NCBI RefSeq assembly: GCF_021462225.1
Contig: NC_061804.1
Span: forward strand, 7,300,740 to 7,364,739
From: Girardinichthys multiradiatus
Taxonomy: Eukaryota; Chordata; Actinopteri; Cyprinodontiformes; Goodeidae
Direction: 5' to 3'
DNA length: 64,000 nucleotides
In this document: piece by piece, positions 36,035 to 47,169 of the stretch
How the letters are laid out: the number at the start of each line of letters is the position of its first letter
How positions within the stretch are numbered: the stretch's first letter is position 1
The notes under the pieces: generated by a model
Told to the model about the DNA's origin: nothing
Databases searched by the model: none
The model's input: the letters and a program-made list of their open reading frames with translations, nothing else
Program-made: the position numbers and the translations under genes

Positions 36035-36370
36035 TACAGTACTGTGCAAAATCTTCCCTAATTACTTTACATTTTTCATCCAAACAGATATACATGTATT
36101 CTTGAGAAACAGTTTTCAGAGTCTATTGGGATTTTGGATGCTTTTTTGATTCATCGGAGCTTAAATAACTCCAGAGAGCATGATTAGTGGGCCAGTCTTT
36201 GCAATTTATTTAATCTTTTATTGTTTACTTTAATGTTTTTATTGTATTGTTATTGTGCACTACTTTTAGTATTATGATTTTATGTCTTATTTTCCATTGA
36301 CTGTGCAGCACTTTAGTTGCCTTATGGTATGTAGAAGTGCTTCATACATAAGTTTTCATTGATTGTAATG
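36035..36370 (+). repeat. Worn repeat: transposon-end motif and L2-type tail
   Basis: A TACAGTACTGTGCAAAATCTT motif at about 36039 resembles the end of a Tc1/mariner-type element. At 36240-36350 a GCAGCACTTTAGTTGCC stretch with late TACATAAG resembles the 3' UTR of an L2-type LINE. Both are short and diverged. Confidence 0.4.
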
Positions 36371-38210
36371 AACACTTTAGTTAAAAAGAAGTTTTAAATT
36401 AAACTTTTGTTCAATTTAATTAATTTTCAAGCTTCAACAAGTGCTTTACTGCACATACAGATCTGATAGAGAATCTGTAGGGGTGGCTAAAGATTAGGGT
36501 GATGGGAAAAAGTCCTTTCAACCTCAAAGACAAATCCTCTAAATACCAGTGGAAAGATGCTAAGAACTGTTTTATAACTGAATTATAACAAGAGTTTGTA
36601 ACTCAAATATTTTTCCATTGTTTATTGAGAAGAGTGTAAGTAATTCTTGGGATGCCATTTTTAATTAAAATGCTTTACCTTTTTTCAAAAGTGCTTTTAT
36701 AGTAATTATTTATTTAGTAATTTGAAATTATTCATAACCTTGGAAAATTTAGATTGTATGGTGATCTGGACAACCTGGTTTTAAACTGGCACAATCATTT
36801 CAAGCAATTTTGACAATGCTCAGAACATCTGTGATAGAAATGTAATGAAAATAACTCAGATCCTGTGCAAGTCATCAGGCAAACAAAATCAACATATTAT
36901 AATGCAAACACTGCAATTACGTGATTTTGTTTCCTAATGGCCCTAAGAATGTCATAAATTAACATTTACAAACACTTTTCCTCAGCAAGCAGATTATATT
37001 CAGACTTTTGATCAAACTTCAGCCCCTGGGATTGGGTCTTTCAGTACCACCCTCCATCCTGTCTTGCTCTGTGTTTAAAACTGATGTGTGGTAGTACAGT
37101 AGAGTGTTCTGAGTGGACACCCGGCTGGCTGGGGGCAGAAAAACAAGGGGCCTCTCCATTCATAATTCACTAGGTGAAAGATTACTGTAACAGTGACGGT
37201 GGGTAGGTGTGGGGGGTGGTGTGGGTGGTGTGGTGTGGGAAAGGGGTGTGCAGCTCCATTAAAGGAGTAATCCAGCCTGATCGGTGGGGGAATGCAGTTT
37301 TCATGGGGCTTTCTTCATGTTTTTCACTAAGACTTGACTTTATCATGCCTTCTATGGGTTGGAAGATAATATCCTCCAAAAAGCATAACATAAGAGAGAT
37401 GGAGCAGCTGAAAACTGCTGCTCATTACTGTAAAGTCCTTAGAAATGTTCTACAAATGTCCTGAAATTGAAAGGTTTTTTCAGTCAGTCCAATAGATCAG
37501 AGAGGCTTGAAGACTGTATTGTCCAGTCAAGTGTGCAACTGAGCACTTTCTTGCTTTTTTCTCTACAAATGTGGTCAAGCCATGACATGTCTATGGGGAC
37601 TCAAGTACAAGAAGATGCTTGTATTCTCTTCAGCACGAACCTGTCCCTGCATCATGTACATGTGAGAATCACGTTGGACTTTCTGCTCCGTTTAACTCCA
37701 TCCATCCATGATCAGTAGCCTGTACAGCTGGAGAACATCCCTGAATAAGAGGATGTTAGAACCTGGACAGGTAATCCGCTGAATTGAGCACTGACTAAGA
37801 TTAAAATGGCAGTTTATATTTGAGATACAGGTCCTTGGACTGTGGGAATCCTCACATTCACAGAAGGAACGAAGTAACTCCATGTGTAAAGTCCACAAAA
37901 GTGTCCTGTTCTGGGGTGACAGTAAAGACTGTCCAATATTTTATTAGTGATGGCAGGAAAAAACAAAAAATACTAGAAAAAAAAAGGGATGCATTTAAAA
38001 TGTAAATTCTCGATGCATGCATTCATATTTCATAATTACTCAGAAAAAATCTAAACATAGACTTAACCTCAGCTGCAGACAGCGTATAGATGCAGTATCT
38101 CAGTCTAACATTTCGAGACAGACATTAAAATGAACGTTTTAAAGGTTCAAATCAAACAGAAACACAGATAAACACATTAATTTATCAAGTAAAATGAATG
38201 ATTTACAAAA
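36370..38210. other. Intergenic stretch
   Basis: No supported gene. A G-rich GGTGTGG tract lies at about 37199-37245. Its neighbourhood (37020-37300) is GC-richer than average. Confidence 0.3.
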
Positions 38211-38214
38211 TAAA

Positions 38215-38400
38215 ATTTCAATTCATTTTCATTTGAATAGCACCAGTTCACATCAAACGTTAGCTAAAGGTACTTTACAATACAAATATTTGGTATTAAA
38301 TTATACAAAGGCCATTTTAATCTAGATTAATTGAATTCAATACTTGACAGTTTACACAAACGGTTTAGTCCAGATCAAATTAAATAATGACTGAACACAA
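38215..38400 (-). repeat. LINE 3' end fragment
   Basis: On the minus strand this ends with a TTGTAAAGTACCTTTAGC block and an ATTCAAATGAAAATGAATTG-like tail. It is an older relative of the copy at 54125-54560. No coding part. Confidence 0.45.
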
Positions 38401-38529
38401 TCAGATTCACTAGATAATAGGATAGCAATTTATAAACTCTAAACAGTAAATGGACTGAATATATATGTTGCTTTTATGTTCATTGCCATCACTTAACTTT
38501 ACAATAGCCACATTTACCCAGTCACACAC

Positions 38530-38692
38530 ATCCATACACCAATATGCAGATTAGCAGGAAACTTGGGGTTGAATATCTTGCACTGGGGCAAACTGACATG
38601 TGGTGGAGGAAGAAGCTCGAATAGAATCCACAACTTTCTAACTGCAAGACAGCAGCTCCTCCCACTGAGCCACAGTTACCTATACACTCTGA
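38530..38692 (-). repeat. tRNA-derived SINE fragment, second family
   Basis: The minus strand begins TGGCTCAGTGGGAGGAGC (A-box type) and continues with GTTGTGGATTCTATTCG (B-box type). It then runs through a CTTCCTCCACCACATG block also seen in degraded form at 63215-63330. It is not a functional tRNA because the cloverleaf spacing is lost. Confidence 0.6.
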
Positions 38693-38721
38693 TTAAGGAA
38701 ATCAGTAGATTGCATTAAATT

Positions 38722-38810
38722 GTGTAAGAATTATGATTATTGATTAATTAATATTTTTTCAAGAATTATAATTTAAAATCATAATTTGAAAAAAGATAAA
38801 TTTCTTACAC
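38722..38810. repeat. Imperfect 89-bp palindrome
   Basis: The outer arms GTGTAAGAA (38722-38730) and TTCTTACAC (38802-38810) are exact reverse complements. The inner arms TTTTTTCAA (38754-38762) and TTGAAAAAA (38786-38794) are too. The intervening AT-rich sequence pairs partly. It could form a cruciform or be a miniature inverted-repeat element. Confidence 0.8.
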
Positions 38811-38928
38811 AAAAATCATTATTTACGAATCAAAATCAGAGATGTCCTCTGGTGTTGTAATTATGGCTCAAGGCCTTTGATAATTACAATTAGTAAATTC
38901 TCAGTAATAATTGATAACTATTACGAGA

Positions 38929-40182
38929 TGTCACAGTTTAATCAACCATTTCACCGAAGGTGGGAGAACTTTGACCTTATTTTGACAGACAAATCACTCT
39001 TGCTCAAAATAAACACAAACGCTTTCTCTTTATCGACGTGAATATTTATTAAATCAACAGCCCTGATACACCTCGCTATTCTGATTCAATAATCTTCACC
39101 TAATCACGCAGGCAAAAATTCTACAAAAAAAGGGGTAAAATAATTAACTAAACAAGATAAAACAACATTGAGTGTGTATGAAGTCAAACCAGCAGTTATG
39201 GCAAAACAATATAAAATATGGTACTGAGCAAAGCTTTGGGAGCGGCCTCCACCAGGCTGCAGTCATAAACCCCCAAAGTTGGAGCTCAGTGAAACACAAA
39301 GGGTCATAAAACTTTTTGGCGCCAGCCAGTGGAAAAACACGAAGAGTGAAGACAAAGGAATAGTGAGTTTTCACCATGAGGTTCTAGCAGTCCAACTTTA
39401 AGTTCACCTGAGTCTGTGCTCAGGTGTACAAAAACAGTGAGACGCGCACAGCTTCAAAGCGCGGCGGCGGCTTCAGAGTCCAACAGCCATGAAAGTTTCA
39501 ATAAGACATTGCATGCACATACAACTTAGAACACATTGGACTATAAGTGGCGATTCTAATTCGCTCTAAAATCCTACTCTATCCTGCCCAAGCTATTTCT
39601 AATAGAAATAAAACAAAATGGGATTACTTGGTGTCGTCTTCTCTGGAGCAGGGGGAGAGAGGGGAGTTTGTTACGCGTCCAACAAACTCAAAGACGGCCA
39701 GCCTTCCTCCTTTGGCAAGGTGGAAAAATATGACGGACCGTCAGCAGTCGACTGGAACAAAAACAAAGAGGAAAATTTCGTCTCCTTGGAAAACCTCCGT
39801 GGCTTGTGCTTGGTTACGTGTTAAATCCACGTCTTCGATAAATAAAAACTGCAAGTCTTCCTATCTCTGCAAGCTTAACTCATTGAGTTTCTTATGAGTT
39901 TTGCCAGTGGGGAGAATTAATGAAAACCCACGTGTGACTTTCTTCTCAAGAAGGATGCGTGGCTCCACTGCGTGGCAACCGGTCTCGGTTTCCAGCGTGA
40001 AAAAACAATGGAGGGGGTCTCCGGTGCCCTTATATAGTCCACTGTGACATCAGAGCTGCCACGCCCCTTCCTATCAGCTGCAATTCCAGCTGGGAGTTGT
40101 GGTAGCAGACCATACTGGGGTATATAGTAGCAGATGACACTGGGAGGTATAGTAGCAAACAAATGGTCCAAAAATTGTCACA
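38929..40182 (-). repeat. Probable solo LTR, minus strand
   Basis: On the minus strand the unit starts TGTGACAATTTTTGG (right edge) and ends GTGACA (left edge), giving TG and CA ends. Near its 5' end are three tandem 25-bp units (40090-40114, 40115-40139, 40140-40164) like LTR enhancer repeats. A TATATAAGG box follows at about 40036, and an AATAAA signal lies about 1 kb further on, at about 39045-39050. That order (enhancer repeats, TATA box, polyadenylation signal) is LTR-like. No target duplication was found and no second copy is in the window, so the ends are provisional. Confidence 0.5.
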
Positions 40183-40259
40183 TAAAAGAAATCCTTTATC
40201 ACATGCAAAACGAAGTGAACTGCTCAATACAGGAAGAAGATTCTGCTAAACACACTATA

Positions 40260-40650
40260 ACTCAGCCAGATGTTTTTTTCTTCAGGGAAAAAAGAACAGC
40301 ACAAAGTTAATGGCAGCAATACCTCCATCAGTTGGACCATCAAAGAAAGAGACACAGCTAAACAAGGAAGCATTGGGCCAGGTAATCCTTCTATGTTAAG
40401 AAAAACAAAGAAAAAACACAAAGTTAATGGATGCAATAGTTGCAAAAGATTTAGAGAGGCAAGAGAAGGAAGCAGATTAAGGAATAGTGGTCAGTATCTC
40501 CTCCAGCAGTCTGAGCCTATGGCAGCATTACAGAGATAGCTCAGGATGACCACATTAACTATAAGCTTTAACAAAAAAGAAAGTTTTAATCTATTGACAA
40601 AAGTATCCAGGTGTCTGCCTCACAGTCAAAAACTGGGAACTTTTTGATAG
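40260..40650 (-). repeat. Dispersed repeat, possible LINE 3' UTR part
   Basis: Blocks such as CCAGCAGTCTGAGCCTATGG and TGTCTGCCTCACAGTC are of a type I associate with a widespread fish repeat, possibly the same family as the copy at 54125-54560. No coding frame. The assignment rests on familiarity only. Confidence 0.4.
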
Positions 40651-41114
40651 AAAAAAACAGTAGCTTCGCAAACAAAATTGAAGGGATACTGTGTACTTTT
40701 GAAAATGAGATCTTGTGAAGTTATCGGTGATTGTTAACCTTTAACAAAAGATTTTATTTCATAAAACATTGAAATAAAAGAAAATAAATTATCAGAGAAG
40801 TACAAGACAAACAACTAGTCAGACAGAGAACCTGTGTTGTCTGATATTTAGTAAAAAAGGCTACATGTAAATGTCTATATACAAGGGATATAACACTATA
40901 TTAACTTATATTAACAGCGTGCAGACTCACAAGATACTGTTGTTACATTTGTCCTTGTAGGCACACATTCATACCTGAGGGCAATTTAGAGAGACCAATA
41001 AACCTAACAGTCATATGTTTTGACTGTGGGAGGAAGTCGGAGTACCTGGAGAGAACCCACGCATGCAAAACATACAAACCAAATGCAGAAAGACACCAGG
41101 CCATACTTGCTGTA

Positions 41115-42723
41115 CAGGTCCTTCTCAAAATATTAGCATATTGTGATAAAGTTCATTATTTTCCATAATGTAATGATGAAAATTTAACAATCATATATTT
41201 TAGATTCATTGCACACTAACTGAAATATTTCAGGTCTTTTATTGTCTTAATACGGATGATTTTGGCATACAGCTCATGAAAACCCAAAATTCCTATCTCA
41301 CAAAATTAGCATATTTAATCCGACCAATAAAAGAAAAGTGTTTTTAATACAAAAAACGTCAACCTTCAAATAATCATGTACAGTTATGCACTCAATACTT
41401 GGTTGGGAATCCTTAGGCAGAAATGACTGCTTCAATGCGGCGTGGCATGGAGGCAATCAGCCTGTGGCACTGCTTAGGTCTTATGGAGGCCCAGGTTGCT
41501 TCGATAGCGGCCTTTAGCTCATCCAGAGTGTTGGGTCTTGAGTCTCTCAACGTTCTCTTCACAATATCCCACAGATTCTCTATGGGGTTCAGGTCAGGAG
41601 AGCTGGCAGGCCAATTGAGCACAGTGATACCATGGTCAGTAAACCATTTACCAGTGGTTTTGGCACTGTGAGCACGTGCCAGGTCGTGCTGAAAAATGAA
41701 ATCTTCATCTCCATAAAGCTTTTCAGCAGATGGAAGCATGAAGTGCTCCAAAATCTCCTGATAGCTAGCTGCATTGACCCTGCCCTTGATAAAACACAGT
41801 GGACCAACACCAGCAGCTGACACGGCACCCCAGACCATCACTGACTGTGGGTACTTGACACTGGACTTCTGGCATTTTGGCATTTCCTTCTCCCCAGTCT
41901 TCCTCCAGACTCTGACACCTTGATTTCCGAATGACATGCAGAATTTGCTTTCATCCGAAAAAAGTACTTTGGACCACTGAGCAACAGTCCAGTGCTGCTT
42001 CTCTGTAGCCCAGGTCAGGCGCTTCTGCCGCTGTTTCTGGTTCAAAAGTGGCTTGACCTGGGGAATGCGGCACCTGTAGCCCATTTCCTGCACACGCCTG
42101 TGCACGGTGGCTCTGGATGTTTCTACTCCAGACTCAGTCCACTGCTTCCGCAGGTCCCCCAAGGTCTGGAATCGGCCCTTCTCCACAATCTTCCTCAGGG
42201 TCCGGTCACCTCTTCTCGTTGTGCAGCGTTTTCTGCCACACTTTTCCTTCCCACAGACTTCCCACTGAGGTGCCTTGATACAGCACTCTGGGAACAGCCT
42301 ATTCGTTCAGAAATTTCTTTCTGTGTCTTACCCTCTTGCTTGAGGGTGACAATAGTGGCCTTCTGGACAGCAGTCAGGTCGGCAGTCTTACCCATGATTG
42401 GGGTTTTGAGTGATGAACCAGGCTGGGAGTTTTAAAGGCCTCAGGAATCTTTTGCAGGTGTTTAGAGTTAACTCGTTGATTCAGATGATTAGGTTCATAG
42501 CTCGTTTAGAGACCCTTTTAATGATATGCTAATTTTGTGAGATAGGAATTTTGGGTTTTCATGAGCTGTATGCCAAAATCATCCGTATTAAGACAATAAA
42601 AGACCTGAAATATTTCAGTTAGTGTGCAATGAAACTAAAATATATGAATGTTAAATTTTCATCATTACATTATGGAAAATAATGAACTTTATCACAATGT
42701 GCTAATATTTTGAGAAGGACCTG
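41115..42723 (-). mobile_element. Tc1-like transposon, copy A (minus strand)
   Basis: A 1609-bp element flanked by TA at 41113-41114 and 42724-42725. Inverted terminal repeats of about 190-200 bp begin CAGGTCCTTCTCAAAATATT at each end. The transposase is encoded on the minus strand and broken once. The closely similar copy B lies at 55498-57065 on the other strand. The high similarity of repeats and coding sequence argues for activity in the recent past. Confidence 0.95.
41413..42395 (-). pseudogene. Tc1-like transposase with one frameshift (copy A)
   Basis: The N-terminal piece (42395-42195) holds the paired-like helix-turn-helix (VQKATIVTLKQEGKTQKEIS, then CSQSAVSRHL). The C-terminal piece (42186-41413, 257 residues) holds the second DNA-binding half and the catalytic domain. 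The catalytic triad is visible: D78 in LFSDES, D168 in FQHDLA and E203 in NPIENLW, with 34 residues between the last two, so it is DD34E. A one-base shortening of an A run near 42241 relative to copy B shifts the frame between the pieces. Where copy B has APAHSA this copy has ARAHSA next to the second aspartate. The enzyme would cut and paste the element at TA sites. This copy cannot make it intact. Confidence 0.95.
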
Positions 42724-42742
42724 TATAAATAAACTTGACTTG
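42724..42742 (+). repeat. Minimal L2-type tail insertion
   Basis: The bases TATAAATAAACTTGACTTG match the last bases of the L2-type tail at 1030-1056. They sit between the two copies of ACTTGCTG once the Tc1 element is removed. This looks like an extreme 5'-truncated LINE insertion. Confidence 0.65.
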
Positions 42743-42779
42743 ACTTGCTGCAAGTCAACTGCACCACCTTGCAGCCTAT

Positions 42780-43000
42780 ATAGCGGTTTATAATTTTCTA
42801 TTTCAGATTTAAATGCAAAAAACTACTATAAATTTTTTTCTTTGGTTGATAATTTGGTTAATAGTTTGAGTCTGTGAAAGTAATAAACAATATACAATGG
42901 AATTAGAAAATAAAATAAAATATTAAAATAATTAAATAAATTAAAAACATCAGATAGAAGTATCTGGTTTGAACACAAGCAGTAATATAGACACACACAC
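42780..43000. other. AT-rich spacer
   Basis: Nothing recognisable. A short CA run lies just before the next element. Confidence 0.4.
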
Positions 43001-43003
43001 ATA

Positions 43004-43543
43004 CACTCGGTCAAATGTTTTAGACACGCTTTCTCGTTTAATAGTTTTCTTTATTTCTGTAACTATTTATATTGTACGTAGATTCTCACTGAAGGCATCA
43101 AAACTGTGAATTAACATACATGTATTTATGTATCATACAAAACATTGTAAAAGAACATTTAAAATGTTTTATATTTTAGATTCCTTAAAGTAGCCACCCT
43201 TTGCTGTGATGACTGAAATATTAACCTTTGGCTCTCGCTCAATGACCCTCTGGGAAGTTCTTTCAAAACTCTTTGGAAAACCATTTCAGGTGACCACCTC
43301 ATGAAGCTCGTGGAGAGAACGCCAGGAGAGCAAAGCAGTCATCAGAGCAAAAGGTGACTTTTTAGAAGACTCTAAAATATAAAATTGTTTTGAGTTATTT
43401 CACACTTTTCCTTTACTACACAGTTCAATATGTGTTCATTCACAGTTTTGTTGCCTTTGGTGAGAATCTACAATGTAAATAGTCATGAAAATAAAGAGAT
43501 CCAATAAGTGAGAAAGTGTATCTAACGCATTTGTCCGGTAGTG
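43004..43543. mobile_element. Non-autonomous Tc1/mariner-type element (internal deletion)
   Basis: A 540-bp unit between TA dinucleotides (43002-43003 and 43544-43545), with inverted ends of about 120 bp. The left end begins CACTCGGTCAAATG and the right end, read on the other strand, begins CACTACCGGACAAATG. Further in, ATTCTCACTGAAGGCATCAA matches ATTCTCACCAAAGGCAACAA. The centre retains about 200 bases of decayed transposase-region sequence. It is mobilisable only in trans. Confidence 0.8.
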
Positions 43544-43545
43544 TA

Positions 43546-45300
43546 CACACACACATGCTCACACACACACATTTGTGTTTAATGTTGCCCTCAGTCTGTC
43601 TGACGGACTGGGAGTCTCTGCCCTCTCATTGATTCCCGCTCACTGTTGTTCCCACCGGCCTTGTCCTTAGGACGCTCACTGGCGTGTGTAACTCTGCGCA
43701 TGTATTCCTGAATTACTTTCACAAATTATCTGCATGGCTAGACACGGAACATCAACGCTCAGCCATGATTTCTGTTACTCAGGCAGCTCTATGGGGAGAG
43801 ACAAGAGAGATGGAGACAACTCAGTGCTCTGCTTGGAGGTTAGGGTTGAAGAATATCACGGCAAAATGTGCATGTGCACCTGTGAACATGTGTGTTCAAT
43901 ATTTACTTTCCAAGCTCTCTTTTTCTGCCCAATATCTGCCTTGCCTCTCTTTTTATCTCATCCCCAAAAATGTATTTCTTTCATTATATCATATGCTGCT
44001 CCTGCAGGCTGCTGGGAGAAAAAGGTTGTGAGTGACCGTGACATCCATAAGGACTCCGTTTTGAATGTCTTCCTAACCTGGTTATTGTAAGTTCTTGTAC
44101 AGAAAGACAGCATCAGAAATTCTTTACAAAATGTCAAGGAACTTTGTGAAATATACCTCAGTAAGCCATAGTATGTGGGCACCAAAGACTGAAGAAGCAC
44201 CTTTTTTCTTTATATTTTGCATCAAAAGAGTGACTCAGTTCCCCAGGGTAGTTGATTTTTTTATCAGTCCAGATCTTGATCAGGATTATTTGTAAAAAAA
44301 ACAATAAACATACAGAAAATTTGCTATTTTAGCAAATACATTTTAGCATATATATACAGTAGATTACAATTTATCGATAATACCAGATGTTGAGAGTATA
44401 GCACTTTGGTAACTTCTGAAATATCATACAAACACATATCTAAGCATCTGTTAATCTAAAACAATCATTACCTCAGGCTGATTGAGACTTTTAGTCTCCT
44501 TTGCTCTTAGAATTATTATTGTAAGGAATCTGAAACTAAAGTAGAGAAAGGTTTGATTTTTATCAACTCAGTTATTATTATTAGCATTACAACACAATTT
44601 CATCTGTATTCATATTTGATAATTAGTTTGGTAAATGGCTGAAGTCTTTGCCTCTTCTTTGACCAAACGGTATCAAGACTTAAAAGTGTTTGCCACCTCT
44701 ACTGTTGCTGTTGTATACATACTAAAAGGCTTAGCAAACTACTTCTCATGTTAGCTAGGCTCCCTCCATGTATTTGCCTCTTTCCCTTTAGCTCTATCCT
44801 TCTTCTCCACCCTTTGGCTTTCAGCTCCCTCACTCACTGCTCTTCTTCTGCACCTCCAACCCCAAGAGGATGGTTCATGCTGGCGATGCTTGTTTTTTTA
44901 CAGTTCTATCTGCAGTCCTACATCATTTAACAGAAACCTCCCAAAGCGGTTCGGTAGACAGGTAGAAGAAGAGAACATGGCAGGGAGGGATGAGGTGAGG
45001 AGGGGCTGAGTGAGGCCACAGGGATGGAGACAATAACAAAAGAAGACAAAACGAAAGACAAGAGGTGGAGAGCAGGGCAAAGAGAAAAAACATCATCTTA
45101 GTTTGGGGAAAATAATCTGCTACTGTGTTCGAACACTGTCTTTGCTGGAGTAAATCTTCAATAAACTGGCAATAACGCTGGATATTAGCATACATATCAA
45201 ATAATGTGAAAACTACCGACACACCACTGTGGTATTATCTTTTCCATGTCTTATTTTTTTATGTACACAATGTAGCATGGAGTGACCCTAAGATGTGACA
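43546..45300. other. Intergenic stretch, partly conserved-element-like
   Basis: No supported gene. The part 43580-43700 is GC-richer and repeat-free. Small frames at 43684-44090 have no domain. A purine-rich tract lies at 44950-45070. Confidence 0.3.
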
Positions 45301-45660
45301 TTATTCCCCTTTCAATTGTCACAATTCTCCTGTGAGTAGGTGTTTGGGTTTTGAGTTTTTTATTGATCTGTTTCATCCTGTTGTTAATGTTCTTCAGTTG
45401 CTGTCATTATAGTTTATTCATTGTTTGGGTTCACAGCTCATTATGGTGCTTAGATATTTGTTTCTTTCCTAGAATTTTCTGTGTTAATTAGGCTCCCCCC
45501 TTCAGTTGCTCTGCATTCTCTTATGCCAGCAGCTCCACATTTCACCTGATTAGATCTTCCTGTGCATTGGTCATTTCTCCATCCTGCCTCTGTATTTATA
45601 CTCTCTGGGCTTCATTTTTTGTCACTAGATCCTACTGTTAGTCATGCCCTGTCTGCCCAT
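45300..45660. repeat. Possible dispersed repeat (LTR-like texture)
   Basis: A pyrimidine-rich stretch with a TGTATTTATACTCTCTGGGC promoter-like motif near 45590. It resembles 29880-30160. Weak call, no termini found. Confidence 0.3.
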
Positions 45661-46271
45661 GTTTGTTTTGCGTGTTCCTACTTCTCTATGCAAGTCACCT
45701 GTTCCAGTCATTAAAAAACTGTTCTACTCACCATGCATATCACATGCTCTGGTCTGCACATTGGTCAAACCAACAAACTCTGACATCAATATGTTGTGAT
45801 TTGCAAAAAAATAACTTTGATTGTCAAAGATGGTCAAAGATATTTTCTGTGTTTAACGTTTAACATTTTGATAAAAATATATTTAGAACTCTATCCACCT
45901 GCAACACATATCCATGTCGGCTGCGTATTTGTTGTACACTAGTTGACGTGGTATGGACTTTTGGAGGAAAGAGGGTTTTCTAGCTGATAACCTAGATACA
46001 CCTCAGGGTTGTCAGAGGTCCAAACTTGAACAAGAACTTTCTGATTTTCTGACATCTTATGATGTCCTGATCTATAAAGTCACAGAGTTGAACAATTATG
46101 TATTTTCTTTTATAACTGTAATGTGTTTCAAGTCAAAGGAGACTGAATTATTATTCATTTAAAATTTAATTCACATTGATACATTACTGAAAACTGATCA
46201 TAGCATAGCATAGTTTTACACATTTCAAATCAAAATCTTTTGTTTACACCTGTCATAACAATATTTCCTGT

Positions 46272-46688
46272 TGAAGTGGTAAAATTGTCTTATGATTTAG
46301 GTGTGAAGAAGTGATTTTAATTTAAGCAACAGTTATAATAGTTGCATGCAAAAGAGTTAATTAAAATGTTCTCATAACCTTGCTGAATCTGTGCGGAGAT
46401 TTGTAGAGGAAGGGAGTAAAAACTGCCAGAGCAGTTTCAGACAGGAGGCAATGGCCTTGTGAAACGAACACTATTTTCTCTAAGTGGGGAGTTGTTTTTG
46501 CAGTAGTTTCTTATCTAGCTTTGTAATGTATAAAGTAGCATTGAACACTGCCTTCAGTGCCCATTCAATGAACTGTGTTTTGTGCCTTTCAAACACTTGG
46601 AGCCTTTGAAATAAACACTCTGAGGACTAGTCTTGGGAGAAATTAATTTATTGAAGCAGTATCTCACTCTATTGATAATAGATTTCCA
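46272..46688 (+). repeat. ERV 5' LTR
   Basis: 417 bases starting TGAAGTGG and ending TTTCCA, paired with 53116-53534. It contains a GTATAAAG TATA-type box near 46530 and a GAAATAAACAC polyadenylation signal near 46610. The primer-binding site after it could not be assigned to a tRNA. Confidence 0.9.
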
Positions 46689-46975
46689 TATCAAACCAGG
46701 CGTTGTTGGAAGGATCCAGCAAGCTGGACACTAGGGGGGCGTGACAACAGGTCTCTGGACAACCTGAAGGACCCGTTAAGGACACTTCAGTCCTCCTGAG
46801 GAAAAGACTTAGGAGGAACCTGGACTCCCGTCTCCTGGGTCGACAGCTGCCTGGATCACAAGAACTAGAGTGACTTCTATATCGGGTGAGAACTGTTTTA
46901 TTTCAAATGTTAATTTAAATTGAACCTACAATTTAGACTGTGTGTTGGATGTTTGGAGGAGAAGGGTACAGGAGA

Positions 46976-47139
46976 AGCTAAATAGGTTTTTTTGTCTTCT
47001 ACACCTCATGGAATGAAGACAGGTGGTTCTTAGCATTTCTACACCTTAAGGAAGGACAGCTGAATAGGTGTTTTCATCATCTACACCTCAATGAATGAAG
47101 ACAAATATAGGTGGTTCTTTCTACACCTTTAAGGAAGGA
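46976..47139 (+). repeat. 82-bp tandem duplication in ERV leader
   Basis: Unit 1 (46976-47057) and unit 2 (47058-47139) share AGCT-AATAGG, CTACACCTCA, AATGAAGACA, GGTGGTTCTT and AAGGAAGGA blocks in the same order. They lie between the LTR and the Gag start. Confidence 0.85.
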
Positions 47140-47169
47140 ATGCCAGGGGGAGACGTCCTGCCTGAAAAC

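Larger units (their letters stand above)
40945..42780 (-). repeat. SINE copy split by nested insertions
   Basis: The left part (about 40945-41112) and the right part (42743-42780) together form one minus-strand copy of the SINE family seen at 58838-59171. The break carries an 8-bp duplication ACTTGCTG at 41105-41112 and 42743-42750. Between the two copies lie about 19 bases of L2-type tail and the Tc1 element. Confidence 0.8.

Noticed and set aside
41992..42435. A 147-residue plus-strand frame, and its counterpart at 55786-56115
   Set aside because: Both are antisense to the Tc1 transposase and recur only because the transposon does.
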